Below, in pieces: positions 1-9,911 of a DNA stretch of 64,000 bases. The translations under genes were made by a program, and so were the position numbers. Source of the DNA: Campylobacteraceae bacterium. GTDB taxonomy: Bacteria > Campylobacterota > Campylobacteria > Campylobacterales > Campylobacteraceae. A model generated the notes under the pieces. The model was not told where the DNA came from, ran no database searches, and saw only the letters and a program-made list of their open reading frames with translations. How positions within the stretch are numbered: the first letter of the stretch is position 1; each line of letters begins with the position of its first letter. The stretch lies in NCBI GenBank assembly GCA_031284315.1, contig JAITAB010000026.1, forward strand, positions 94,597 through 158,596, written 5' to 3'.

Positions 1-1
1 A

Positions 2-754
2 GAAGAGCTTTTGCTAAGCGAGGGCGACAAAGTAACGATTGTTTTCATGCAAGGCGACCCGGGCGGGCTTGCGCTGATGCCGAAGATGAAAAGTTTTACG
101 TACAAAGCAGAATTTACCTCAGGACTTATCAATTACGACAAAACATACATGTTTACGCCTATTTCCGGACTTGCAAAAAGGCTTGACTACAAAGAGGGCG
201 AATATGACGGCATACATGTGTATTCAAAATATCCCACAAAAGATATAGAAGCTATACGAGATGCGCTTCCTTCGGGATTGGCGGCTATCGGATGGTGGCA
301 GCAAAACGGCAATTTTTTCTCTGCGTTTGAGCTTGAAAAAAGGGCGCTTTTTATAGTGTTGATGCTGATAATTCTGGTCGCTTCGCTTAATATCATGAGT
401 TCTTTACTCATGACAGTTATGAACCGCCGTCAGGAGATAGCGCTTCTGCTCTCTTTGGGAGCTACGCCCAAAGAGATAAAAAAGAGCTTTTTCGGGCTTG
501 GTATGGTTATAGGCTGCGGCGGCATCGTATTTGGAGTTTTACTCGGAAGCATAGCGCTGTTTTTGCTTGGCTCTTTTGACATAGTGAAATTACCCGCCGA
601 TGTATATGGCAGTACAAAACTGCCTCTGGAGCTTTCGTTTGTTGATTTTGGCTTGATAATAGTCGGCGCGCTTGCCATCGTCGCGCTCTCGTCATGGTAT
701 CCTGCGAAAAAAGCTACGGAAGTTGATATATTAAATACTCTGCGAAACGAGTAA
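2..754 (+). CDS. LolC/E (FtsX-like) lipoprotein-releasing ABC transporter permease, C-terminal part (5' end outside window)
   Basis: Open frame runs off the left edge; C-terminal TM segments and MNRRQEIALLLSLGATPKEI...YPAKKATEVDILNTLR typical of LolC/E permeases. Confidence 0.85.
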   Translation, partial: EELLLSEGDKVTIVFMQGDPGGLALMPKMKSFTYKAEFTSGLINYDKTYMFTPISGLAKRLDYKEGEYDGIHVYSKYPTKDIEAIRDALPSGLAAIGWWQQNGNFFSAFELEKRALFIVLMLIILVASLNIMSSLLMTVMNRRQEIALLLSLGATPKEIKKSFFGLGMVIGCGGIVFGVLLGSIALFLLGSFDIVKLPADVYGSTKLPLELSFVDFGLIIVGALAIVALSSWYPAKKATEVDILNTLRNE

Positions 755-791
755 GGCAAGACAAAAAATCCACTTTTTAAAAAAGTTTGAC

Positions 792-1123
792 ATGCCAAAC
801 AATTTAAAAGTTGATGCTAATTTTGTAAAGCATCCGACACAAGAGGGCGTGTTTATGAAACACTTTTACGGTAAAGACGACGGCGCATGTATCAACAATC
901 TGGAAGTAAATATAGTTCTCGGTTTTCAGATCGCACCGCATACTCATGAGAATAGTTCCGAATTTTTTTATGCGGCAGCGGGGAATTTTTGGACGATACC
1001 GAATGGAAAGCCATAAAGGCGGGAGATGCTTTTAAAGCGCCGCAAGGTATGACGCATGTTATCAAAAATACGGGAATAAAAACATTAGTATTGTTCTTTG
1101 CATTTAGTCCTGCGGTAAGATAA
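792..1123 (+). pseudogene. Small cupin-like protein, frameshifted
   Basis: First frame: ...IAPHTHENSSEFFYAAAGN; after about position 980 the coding signal continues in another frame as EFLDDTEWKAIKAGDAFKAPQGMTHVIKNTGIKTLVLFFAFSPAVR* ending at 1123. Confidence 0.6.
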
Positions 1124-1130
1124 AGTTTGG

Positions 1131-1160
1131 CGGCAATGTCTGATGGGCATTGCCGTTTGA
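1131..1160 (+). terminator. Rho-independent-like hairpin after the cupin gene
   Basis: CGGCAATG (1131-1138) / CATTGCCG (1148-1155) followed by a T-rich stretch. Confidence 0.5.
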
Positions 1161-1315
1161 TTTATCAAAAAAACAGTTACTGCAAGCTCTACAAACAAGC
1201 GCGAGGCTTAAATGTCAAGAATTATCTAAGACTGTAAGTTAATGCTTTGCGGGCAGCAGCGGTATTAAGATTGTCCGTGCAGCCTCATCGTAAATTAAAA
1301 TTTACGCAGTAAAAA

Positions 1316-2554
1316 TCAGTAAAGTATCTCCAAGCTTTCAAAGCTAAATATATTTTCGCCGTTTTCATGACGATATATGAAATTGATTTTGTGAGCCTTT
1401 ATGATATTATCAACGATATAAAGCCCAAGCCCCAAACCATTGGCTTTACCGCCGCCTTGCGCAAACGGCGCGAGATAATACTCAAACGCTTTTTTCAACG
1501 GCTCTCCCAAACTGATAAATTTGATACTATTTTCATTTACATCTATCGTTACGCTTTTGTCGGGCGAATATTTAATGGCATTATCTATCATATTTTTAAT
1601 AGCCAGAGAAAATAGTCTAAAATCAACATTTAAGTTTAAATCTTTACTTATGCAAAATTTTATACTGTTTCTTTCTGCCATCGCCAAATCAATTGCTTCG
1701 TCAAATATATCTATAAGCCTGTAAGCGCCGATGTTTGTTAGCTCCATGCCCGAAGTTATACTTTCAATAGACGCAAATTCATTTATCATTGTCTCAAGCC
1801 GTTCAAATACGGCAACGAGCCGCTGTTTTTGCTTTTCGTTTTGCGTCATTTCGGCTATTATGCGGCCTTTTGTTATCGGAGTTTTTAGTTCATGCATAAT
1901 ATTGCGCAAAAAAAGCTGACGCGAGTGGTTTAGTTTTTTGATATGATTTACAGATGTGTAAAAAGCGTTGGCGACTTCGGATATTTCATCTGTCCCGCTT
2001 TGCATTTTCGGCGTTTCAAAATCCCCTTCGGCAAATCTGTCTATCTGTTGTTTTAATTTTTTCAAAGGGCGTATTTTTTTGACAATTAAAATATATGTGA
2101 TAATGACTATCAACAAAACAAGCCCGAATATGCCCCTCATGGTGTAATATCGATAGGGCTGAAATTCGCTGTCTTTTAAAAGTATATTTGTATCGCCGCG
2201 GACGGCATTGAGATAATTGTTTTTTTTGTATGTAATGATAGAGCTTTCTCCGATGCTGCTCTCTATCTTTTCAAGCACTTCGCCATGAGATAAAATCTCG
2301 CTTTTTAGCGGCTCCTCGGTTATCTCTTGCATTTTATAATCTTTTATCTGCTCTTCCATCTGCTTTGCCGTGATGAAATTATTCAAATGATAAAGCGTAG
2401 TTTTCGCTATAAAGGAGTATTTATTGTTGAGTTCGTCAGTGTAATTTTCCTTGTCATGCTGTATGAGGTATAAAAATGCAAGCGTAATGCTCGCCACCGA
2501 TAGGCAAAAGATAAGCGTTATCGTGTATAAAATGGAGGATTTGAAATTTATCAT
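1316..2554 (-). CDS. Sensor histidine kinase (HAMP + HisKA/HATPase), CprS-like by position
   Basis: N-terminal TM segments, HAMP-like region, NIMHELKTPITKGR H-box, GLGLGLYIVDNII G-box; overlaps the response regulator gene; next to htrA-cbpA-hspR. Confidence 0.9.
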   Translation of the reverse strand: MINFKSSILYTITLIFCLSVASITLAFLYLIQHDKENYTDELNNKYSFIAKTTLYHLNNFITAKQMEEQIKDYKMQEITEEPLKSEILSHGEVLEKIESSIGESSIITYKKNNYLNAVRGDTNILLKDSEFQPYRYYTMRGIFGLVLLIVIITYILIVKKIRPLKKLKQQIDRFAEGDFETPKMQSGTDEISEVANAFYTSVNHIKKLNHSRQLFLRNIMHELKTPITKGRIIAEMTQNEKQKQRLVAVFERLETMINEFASIESITSGMELTNIGAYRLIDIFDEAIDLAMAERNSIKFCISKDLNLNVDFRLFSLAIKNMIDNAIKYSPDKSVTIDVNENSIKFISLGEPLKKAFEYYLAPFAQGGGKANGLGLGLYIVDNIIKAHKINFIYRHENGENIFSFESLEILY

Positions 2555-3228
2555 TTAATATACTTGTATCCTATACCCCTTACGGCGTGTATATAACGCG
2601 GAAGTTTTGTATCTTCGCCGAGTTTGTGCCTTATCCTGCCGACTATGACATCTATGCTTTTGTTTGCGCTCTCTTCGTTTATCGCTTCGCAGTTGTATAT
2701 CAACTCTTCGCGCGACACGACTCCGCCCTCTTTTTTGATGAGATACGAGAGTATTTCATACTCCGCCGCCGTCAAAACAAGTTCGCTGTTTTTAAATGTT
2801 ACAACGCGCCTGTCATGGTCAACTATCAAATCGCCTTTGACCTTTTCTGCCGATGTTTCATGCCGAATTTCACGCCGCCTCAAATGGCTTTTAATCCTCG
2901 CTTGAAGTTCCATGGGATTGTAAGGTTTAGGCAGATAATCGTCCGCGCCGTTTTCCAGCGCGGTAACTTTATCGGTTATGTCATGTCTTGCCGAAGAGAT
3001 GATGATAGGGATATTGTGCCGTTTTCGTATCTCTTTGCACATTTCAAGCCCATCAAGTCCGGGCAGCGTCAAATCCAGAATAAGCAGGTCAAATTTTTGA
3101 ATATCAAGCGTAGAAAGCCCTATAAAAGGGTCTTCCACGGTGGTAATCTTCATGTCAAACTGTTCAAGATATTCTGTCAATATCTCGGCAAGTTCAGTAT
3201 CGTCTTCTATCATCAGTATATTTATCAT
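2551..3228 (-). CDS. OmpR-family response regulator, CprR-like by position
   Basis: Receiver domain (MIEDD...LILDLTLPGLDGLEM...KPYNPMEL) and C-terminal winged helix (IRHKLGED...RYIHAVRGIGYKY). Confidence 0.92.
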   Translation of the reverse strand: MINILMIEDDTELAEILTEYLEQFDMKITTVEDPFIGLSTLDIQKFDLLILDLTLPGLDGLEMCKEIRKRHNIPIIISSARHDITDKVTALENGADDYLPKPYNPMELQARIKSHLRRREIRHETSAEKVKGDLIVDHDRRVVTFKNSELVLTAAEYEILSYLIKKEGGVVSREELIYNCEAINEESANKSIDVIVGRIRHKLGEDTKLPRYIHAVRGIGYKYIK

Positions 3229-3283
3229 GCAAGTCCAATTTCTTTTTATTATAGCATAAAAAAAGGGTAACTCCTTCTTTAAA

Positions 3284-4687
3284 CTATTCTATTACGATAA
3301 CCGCCACGCCGTTTCTTCTTTGCAGATAAACGGCTTTTTTTGCGCCTTTGTTTTTATTTAGGGCGGCTTTTAACTCGTCTATCGAAGCGACTGCCGTTTC
3401 GCCCACCTGTATGATAATATCTCCAGCTATGAAGCCCGCTTTTGCGGCTTTGGAATTCTCTTTGACATTCGTTACCAATACGCCTTTAATATTTTTCGGA
3501 AGATTGTATTTTGAAGCGTTTGTTATATTTTCAAGCGTAAGTCCGTCTATAATATTTTTGTCGGGTTCATTGCTTGCTGCGATATCGCCGTCTGTTTTGT
3601 GAAGTTTAACGCTTACGGTTTGTATTTTATTGCTTCGCTCATATGTTATGGAGATTTTTTCCTCAGAACTCAAATCGGCGATGAGGTTTGCAAGTTCGCT
3701 TGCATTTTTAATATTTGTATTATTTATTTTGATGATTAAATCGCCTATTTTTAGTTTTGCCGCTTCTGCTGCGGATTTTTCCTCCACGCCCATTATTAGC
3801 GCGCCCTCTTTATTTGTGTAAATCTCTTTCAATTCGCCCGTCAAATCGTTTATTTTGACGCCAAGATAACCTCTTTCTATTTTGCCTTTTGCCGCAAGAG
3901 ACGAAGCGATTTTTCTGACCATATTGGAAGGAATCGCAAAACCTATGCCGTTATTGTCTCCGCTTCTGGAAAGTATCGCGCTGTTTATGCCGATGAGCGC
4001 GCCGCGGCTGTCTATCAACGCTCCGCCTGAATTGCCCGGATTTATGGAGGCGTCCGTTTGGATAAAATTTTCATATTTATTTATTCCCATGCGGTTTTTG
4101 TTGAGCGCGGAAATAATGCCCTGCGTGATAGCGCTTCCTATACCGAACGGATTTCCGAGCGCAAATACCACATCGCCTTCTTGAAGATTGTCGGAGTTGG
4201 CAAAAGGTATCGTTTGGAGATTTTTCTCGTCTATTTTGATGACCGCCAAATCGGTATTTGAATCAAGCCCTATGATTTTTGCTTTATACTCTTTGTCGCC
4301 ATCGGAGAGCGTTACGACTATTTCGTCTGCGCCGCTTACTACATGGTTATTTGTAACGATATAGCCGTCGCTTGATATGATAACTCCCGAACCCAAAGAG
4401 GTTGATTGTCTCTCCTGAGGTCTGGCAAGCGGCGTTTCGCCGAAAAATTGTCTAAAAAACGGGTCGTTAAACATCAAATCAAGCTGATTATTGACCGTAA
4501 CGGTAGATGTCGTAGCGATATTAACAACACTTTTTTTAGCATTTTTGATAGCGTCATGATACGATAAGATAACGCCGCCCTCCGCAGGGTTTGTTCTTTG
4601 CGTGATATTCGGCGCTTGAACTATGTTTATAGTTTCGGCGCATAGCCATATATCGCTTAAAAATAAAAACAACAGGATTTTTTTCAT
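3284..4687 (-). CDS. htrA: Periplasmic serine protease/chaperone HtrA (DegQ/Do type) with two PDZ domains
   Basis: Signal peptide; VTNNHVV, DLAVIKID, GNPFGIG, TDASINPGNSGGAL catalytic motifs; PDZ segments. Confidence 0.95.
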   Translation of the reverse strand: MKKILLFLFLSDIWLCAETINIVQAPNITQRTNPAEGGVILSYHDAIKNAKKSVVNIATTSTVTVNNQLDLMFNDPFFRQFFGETPLARPQERQSTSLGSGVIISSDGYIVTNNHVVSGADEIVVTLSDGDKEYKAKIIGLDSNTDLAVIKIDEKNLQTIPFANSDNLQEGDVVFALGNPFGIGSAITQGIISALNKNRMGINKYENFIQTDASINPGNSGGALIDSRGALIGINSAILSRSGDNNGIGFAIPSNMVRKIASSLAAKGKIERGYLGVKINDLTGELKEIYTNKEGALIMGVEEKSAAEAAKLKIGDLIIKINNTNIKNASELANLIADLSSEEKISITYERSNKIQTVSVKLHKTDGDIAASNEPDKNIIDGLTLENITNASKYNLPKNIKGVLVTNVKENSKAAKAGFIAGDIIIQVGETAVASIDELKAALNKNKGAKKAVYLQRRNGVAVIVIE

Positions 4688-4780
4688 TGTTTCTCCTTAC
4701 ATGAGTGATTTTTTAGAGCAAAAATTATAAAGCGCAATAGGTTAATGCGTGGTAAATACGCCGCTAAAATTGAAAGTTGA

Positions 4781-4810
4781 TTGACTTAGACTAAACTTTT
4801 ATGCTACAAT
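4781..4810 (+). promoter_or_regulatory. Sigma70-like promoter for cbpA-hspR
   Basis: TTGACT (4781-4786), 18-bp spacer, TGC-TACAAT (-10 at 4805-4810), about 50 bp upstream of the cbpA start. Confidence 0.5.
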
Positions 4811-4862
4811 CGCTATAAATATTTTACGCATTATTAGCGACAAAATTTTAGGAGAAAAAGAG

Positions 4863-5747
4863 GTGAGTAAAAGTCTGTACGAAACTTTGGGAGTCGCTCA
4901 AAGCGCGTCTGCCGATGAGATAAAAAAGGCTTACAGAAGGCTTGCGAGAAAGTATCATCCCGATATAAATAAAGAAGTAGGCGCGGAGGATAAATTTAAA
5001 GAGATAAACGCGGCTTACGAGATATTGAGCGATGAGAAAAAGCGAAAACAGTATGACATGTATGGCGACAATATGTTCGGCGGTCAAAATTTCCATGATT
5101 TTGCAAGTTCGCAAGGCGGAGCTGATTTGAATGATATTTTAAGAAATATTTTTGGCGGCGGTTTCGGCGGATTTGGAAGCTTTGGAGGCAGGGCAGGCGG
5201 TTTCGGCGGATTTGGAGGTTTTGACAATATGCAGCAAGACCTTGATGTTAACGCCAAAATAACCATACCTTTTGAGACGGCGATTTTGGGCGGAAAACAC
5301 AAGCTTTCATACAACGGCGAAACATTTGATATAAAAATCCCCGCAGGCATAGAACAAAATGAAAAATTGAGGATAAAAGGTAAAGGGCGCGCGTTTCAAG
5401 GTCATCAAGGAGACTTGTTTTTGAGTGTGCATATCGCTCCAAGCTCCGTTTACAAAAGAGACGGCATAAATTTGGAGAGAAATTTTGACGTGCCTTTAAA
5501 AACTGCGCTTTTCGGCGGCAAAGTCAAAATCCCCGCTTTGGAAAAAGAGGTTACCATAAAAGTAGCTCAGGATACGAAGCAAGGACAAAAATTCCGTCTT
5601 AAAGGATATGGCGCAGTAAACCGCAAAACGGGCGAAAAGGGCGACATGTATGTATCGGCAAATGTGATACTGCCGAAAGTAGATACTTTAAGCACAAAAT
5701 TGAAAGAGTTGATAAAAAGCGAATTGATAGGAGACGGCGATGCATGA
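4863..5747 (+). CDS. cbpA: DnaJ-family co-chaperone CbpA
   Basis: J domain with HPD (YHPDINKE), G/F-rich region, C-terminal DnaJ substrate-binding domains; no Zn-finger; GTG start. Confidence 0.92.
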   Translation: MSKSLYETLGVAQSASADEIKKAYRRLARKYHPDINKEVGAEDKFKEINAAYEILSDEKKRKQYDMYGDNMFGGQNFHDFASSQGGADLNDILRNIFGGGFGGFGSFGGRAGGFGGFGGFDNMQQDLDVNAKITIPFETAILGGKHKLSYNGETFDIKIPAGIEQNEKLRIKGKGRAFQGHQGDLFLSVHIAPSSVYKRDGINLERNFDVPLKTALFGGKVKIPALEKEVTIKVAQDTKQGQKFRLKGYGAVNRKTGEKGDMYVSANVILPKVDTLSTKLKELIKSELIGDGDA

Positions 5748-6117
5748 CTATAAAGAACCTGTTTATCTGATAAGCGTTGTGGCGAAAGTTTTGGAGATTC
5801 ACCCGCAGACATTAAGACAGTACGAAAGGGAAGGGCTTATAATCCCTTCGCGCACAGAAGGGAAAATGAGGCTTTATTCGCAGATGGATATAGACAGGAT
5901 AAAGCTTATTTTGCGTTTGACGCGCGAACTTGGCGTCAATTTAGCCGGCGTTGATGTGGTCTTGCAGCTTAAAGAAAAAATGGACGAACTTGAAAATACG
6001 ATAGACGACTTAAAAGCCGAACTCTCAAATGCCGCGCACAAAGGCGGCAGCATCGCCCCAAATAAAAATCTTGTAAAACGCAAAAAAACTTACGATGTGA
6101 TAATTTTCGGAGAGTGA
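5740..6117 (+). CDS. hspR: Heat-shock MerR-family repressor HspR
   Basis: MerR HTH ([46 protein letters not shown]), overlaps the 3' end of cbpA. Confidence 0.9.
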   Translation: MHDYKEPVYLISVVAKVLEIHPQTLRQYEREGLIIPSRTEGKMRLYSQMDIDRIKLILRLTRELGVNLAGVDVVLQLKEKMDELENTIDDLKAELSNAAHKGGSIAPNKNLVKRKKTYDVIIFGE

Positions 6118-6139
6118 AATATTGGAAGAAGTGGGAATA

Positions 6140-7669
6140 ATGAGTAAGAACAAAGACAAATGTTCTGTTGGGTATTATGGTGGCTGTAGGTTTCCAAAAT
6201 ATAAAAATTATGATAAATGTATTTTACACTGCGAGAAATCAAAGATGTCATTTTCTCACCATCCTTATTTTACGGAACCAGAATTATTTTATGAAACCTT
6301 AGTAGAATATATTTTGGATCTTATATTTCAGCCAGACACGAGGCGGGATTTTCACAGAGAAGATGTAAAAGATTATTTGGTGAATGATAGTAGAAATAAT
6401 GCAATTGAAGATTTTCTCAAAGAATATCCAATAGTATTTACAGAAATCCATTTTCCAAATACAGAAACATCGTCATTAATCTATAAGGATTATTCCATTT
6501 TATTTAAAAAATTAAGTAAAATCCATTTTAATTATTGTCATTTTTATGTAGGGTATTTAGAGTTAGAAAATATTGAATATTTTTTTCAAGATTGTGAATT
6601 TCATGAAAACTGGAGTTTGCAAGATTTGCCTATATTAGAAAATGTAAATGATGTTTTGTATCAGCAGTGTATCTTTCATAAAAATACTTCTTGTTCCAAT
6701 AGAAGTTTATCTACTACTATTTATTATAAACTTAAATGCAGACAATTCGAGAGTTGTACTTTTAAAAAAAGTTTAGAATTTTATAATGTTATAATTGATA
6801 AGTCATTATTTAATAACTATGATGGCTTTGAAATGAATATTAATGAATTGGTGTTGGAAGATTGCATTATTAATGATAAATTAGAATTAATCAAGAGCAA
6901 TATTCAAAATGCAAAAATAGAGAATTGTAATTTTGAAAAAACTACAAAATTTGTTATGTCAAATTTTAATGCATTTAAAATAAAACAATGCACATTTAGT
7001 GATTTTGCAATACTTGATGATTGTAAATTTGGAATAGAAAAAGAAGGAGATATTGTAGATTTTGAGTATGTAACATTTCTTAACTCTGCTAATTTTAGAA
7101 ATACAACTTTTTGTAACGGTTTGCTTTTTGATCGCACAAATACAAAAGAATCCCCAAATTTTTTAGGTATAAAAATAATAGAGCCAGAAAATGTGGAGCA
7201 AATACTAAATAGATTAAGAGAAACATACAGAATTATCAAATATTCATTTGATAAAATAGGCAATACCATAGAAGCAAATAAATTTTATGAATATGAAATG
7301 AATAAATACAAACAAGAATTAAAAGTGAAAAATAAATTGTGGTATAACAGCCAAGAAGGGTTTGTATTTGCTTTTAATAGTTTTATATCAAACTTTGGAC
7401 AAAAATGGCACAAACCTTTTATGTTAATCATAGTTGCTTTGCTTGTAAGATATTTCTCTTTATTGCTTGTAAAAAATGATATTATAAGTTGTAGCACAAT
7501 AAAGATTTGTCATATAGTTGAATTTTTGAATGAGCTTGTAGAACCATTGTCTTTTCTAAAAACCATAAGCGCAAATGGTATGGAATTTGTAACGCTTATA
7601 TGCAATGTGTTTATAGGTATATGTATTTGGCATACAGTAATTGCGTTTAAAAGACATACAAAAAGATGA
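6140..7669 (+). CDS. Pentapeptide-repeat-like protein with N-terminal Cys cluster and C-terminal transmembrane segments
   Basis: N-terminal KCSVGYYGGCRFPKYKNYDKCILHCEK; many degenerate xxCxF units (FESCTF, IENCNF, IKQCTF); RETYRIIKYSFDKIGNTIEANKFYEYEM segment; two C-terminal hydrophobic stretches. Frame opens at 6122; ATG at 6140 is the more likely start. Confidence 0.7.
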   Translation: MSKNKDKCSVGYYGGCRFPKYKNYDKCILHCEKSKMSFSHHPYFTEPELFYETLVEYILDLIFQPDTRRDFHREDVKDYLVNDSRNNAIEDFLKEYPIVFTEIHFPNTETSSLIYKDYSILFKKLSKIHFNYCHFYVGYLELENIEYFFQDCEFHENWSLQDLPILENVNDVLYQQCIFHKNTSCSNRSLSTTIYYKLKCRQFESCTFKKSLEFYNVIIDKSLFNNYDGFEMNINELVLEDCIINDKLELIKSNIQNAKIENCNFEKTTKFVMSNFNAFKIKQCTFSDFAILDDCKFGIEKEGDIVDFEYVTFLNSANFRNTTFCNGLLFDRTNTKESPNFLGIKIIEPENVEQILNRLRETYRIIKYSFDKIGNTIEANKFYEYEMNKYKQELKVKNKLWYNSQEGFVFAFNSFISNFGQKWHKPFMLIIVALLVRYFSLLLVKNDIISCSTIKICHIVEFLNELVEPLSFLKTISANGMEFVTLICNVFIGICIWHTVIAFKRHTKR

Positions 7670-7760
7670 TGGCTATGATATTTTTTAGTCTTAGAAAACA
7701 TAGAAAATAGATGCGGGCATAATAAAAGTTATGAAAAACATTATATAAATAATAAAATAT

Positions 7761-7874
7761 ATGGTATTCATAAAAACAGCGCTGCTTATCTCTTTATTCA
7801 TGGCGGCGGTTTTTACGAAAGATTTGGAGTTTAAGATTTTGGTTTTTATATCTGAAAAAAGGAAGATAAAATGA
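7761..7874 (+). CDS. 37-aa ORF, probable truncated paralog of the 8563 gene
   Basis: ALLISLFMAAVFTKDLEFKILVF resembles AAAFMLLFSAMFAKDLEYELEIL of 8563; stop overlaps the start of the Sel1 gene. Confidence 0.4.
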   Translation: MVFIKTALLISLFMAAVFTKDLEFKILVFISEKRKIK

Positions 7875-8527
7875 AAATATCAGTTAAGAGCGCGACGGTT
7901 TTTCTTGTCTGCATGAGCGTCGGCGTTTTAGCGGCTGATAATAGTTCAAAAATGTTTGCGGAGCGGGATTACGATCATGCGCAAAAAGCTTATGAAGCCG
8001 GTTATCCCGCTAAAGCCGTCAAATATTATAAACAAGCGTGTGATGCGGGTCATATAAAAGCGTGTTACGAGCTTGGACGCGCTTACTACAACGGAGATGG
8101 CGTAGAGCGGGATAACGCAAAGGCAAATGAACTTTTCAAAAAGACATGCGACGCGAACGAACCAGACGGCTGCCTTAATCTTGGCTATTCTTATGAAGAG
8201 GGCGAAGGCGTGAAAGTCAATCTCGCTAAAGCAAACGAATTTTATAAAAAAGGCTGCGATCTCGGCGAGCCGTTAAGCTGCAATAATTTAGGCTATTGGC
8301 ATGAGCGCGGCGAAGGCGTAAAACAGGATTACAAAAAAGCGCTTGAACTTTATAAGATTGCATGCGGCGGCGGCGAATCTTTTGGATGCTATAACTTAGC
8401 CGAATTATACAAAAACGCAAAAGGCGTGCAAAAGGATACAAAAAAAGCTTTAGAATATTATGAAAAAGCATGCGAATTAGGTGATAATGATGCATGCGAT
8501 GAAGCGTCGGCATTAAACGAAAAATAA
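7871..8527 (+). CDS. Secreted Sel1-repeat, cysteine-rich (Hcp-like) protein
   Basis: Signal peptide; repeated A-x3-GYxxGxGVxxD...ACxLGxxxxC units typical of Helicobacter cysteine-rich/Sel1 proteins. Confidence 0.9.
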   Translation: MKISVKSATVFLVCMSVGVLAADNSSKMFAERDYDHAQKAYEAGYPAKAVKYYKQACDAGHIKACYELGRAYYNGDGVERDNAKANELFKKTCDANEPDGCLNLGYSYEEGEGVKVNLAKANEFYKKGCDLGEPLSCNNLGYWHERGEGVKQDYKKALELYKIACGGGESFGCYNLAELYKNAKGVQKDTKKALEYYEKACELGDNDACDEASALNEK

Positions 8528-8562
8528 ATAGCCGCTCCGAAGGGAGAAAACAAGGGAGAAAA

Positions 8563-9215
8563 ATGAAAAAAGCGGCGGCGTTCATGCTGCTTTTTAGCGC
8601 GATGTTTGCGAAAGATTTGGAGTATGAGCTGGAGATTTTGGATTTTTATGACCCTTTTGGAAAAGTCGGCAAAAAAGAGGCGATAAACAACGCGATTATC
8701 AGCGGCGGTTACAAAAAGGAGACATTCGGCGTAGAATGGGACAGCGGCAGAAGCGGCTGCGGGCGCGATGTTTGGGTATGTTATCCGACTCTTCCCGGAC
8801 TAAGAATTATCGCGAACGATACGATAACATATAAACAAGTTTTGCATGCCGCCGCAAAGACGGCAAAATTCGCTTCAAGTTATCGGACTCAAGCCTGCTT
8901 GCGGGCGATTTGAGCATTATCTCCATAAGCGGGATAGATGTCGCGGTGAAAACCAAGCCAAAAGATGATAGTTATATTTTTGAAGATAATGGAAGATATG
9001 TTTTAATCTGCAACCGAAATGATAAAGGGGAATGTCAAAGTCGGCCGGACAATGGCACATATATTTTTGAAACGGCGCAGGATTTTGAATATGCGGCGAG
9101 CGGTGGACAGGAGAGAAAAGCGCGCTTTTTCATGCGGGCGGGAGCGCTATATCTCGCCCGCGGCTTTGTTTGCCGTTGTTTGGGCTGTGGAGTTTCATGC
9201 GCTCAGTCCGCATGA
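8563..9215 (+). pseudogene. Secreted protein of unknown function, apparently frameshifted near 8870-8910
   Basis: ORF 8563-8913 has a signal peptide; the frame of 8910-9215 extends upstream as KLSDSSLLAGDLSIISISGIDVAV through the overlap, suggesting one gene split by an indel. Confidence 0.45.
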
Positions 9216-9360
9216 CAGGTTTTATTACGCTATAATGGCGCAATTAAAATTGCTCGCGAAATTAATTTATGTACTTAATAATAGAGGCGGGATATGCTTT
9301 TTATATTAAATATTTTACGGACGGCATGCGTTTGTCAGGGCATAACCTGAAATTGACTAC

Positions 9361-9861
9361 ATGAGAATAGGCTATAAACTCGCAGCGTCATCTGCCATTC
9401 TTGCGGTGTCCACGCTATTGTTTGGTATTTGCTTGTTTGCAACAAATCCGCTTAATACTTCGTCTTTAATGGATACGCTGTTATTGGATGCTTGCGCTCG
9501 GCTTTGCAACAATATTTCCATCACATTTGCATGGCTGGTAATCATTGCATTTATAGTAGCGCTTCCTCTTACAATTCTTTATTTGATAGATTTGGGACGC
9601 GAATTGCGCGATTCAAATTCAACAACTCCTTTCAGACGCGCTGCCGGCTTATTTTTGGGCTTGCCGCAGGCGATATTCGGACTGCTTTCTATCATCATCG
9701 GCGCCGCCATTATTATATGGGTGGTTTATAACTCATTGTGGCAGCGAAGCCCAAATTACACGGGAGGATTTTTAAGATTTGGCTTAGGACCAGGATTGGT
9801 CTTGTTTGGTTTGGGGCTGTTTATCAATGCTTTCAAGCGGGATTTGCAAGATAAAGAGTGA
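9361..9861 (+). CDS. Hypothetical membrane protein (about 4 TM)
   Basis: Complete ORF with four hydrophobic segments. Confidence 0.6.
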   Translation: MRIGYKLAASSAILAVSTLLFGICLFATNPLNTSSLMDTLLLDACARLCNNISITFAWLVIIAFIVALPLTILYLIDLGRELRDSNSTTPFRRAAGLFLGLPQAIFGLLSIIIGAAIIIWVVYNSLWQRSPNYTGGFLRFGLGPGLVLFGLGLFINAFKRDLQDKE

Positions 9862-9911
9862 TTTTATAATATTTTTTGCCTGCGACATTAAAATAACAAA
9901 TTAATTTTTTA

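Noticed and set aside
2587-3270. 227-aa plus-strand ORF opposite the response regulator
   Set aside because: Antisense to a clearly coding gene with recognisable domains; composition looks like a mirror ORF.
4690-4780. Possible HspR/HAIR operator between htrA and cbpA
   Set aside because: I could not find a convincing inverted HAIR-like repeat; only the sigma70-like promoter is supported.
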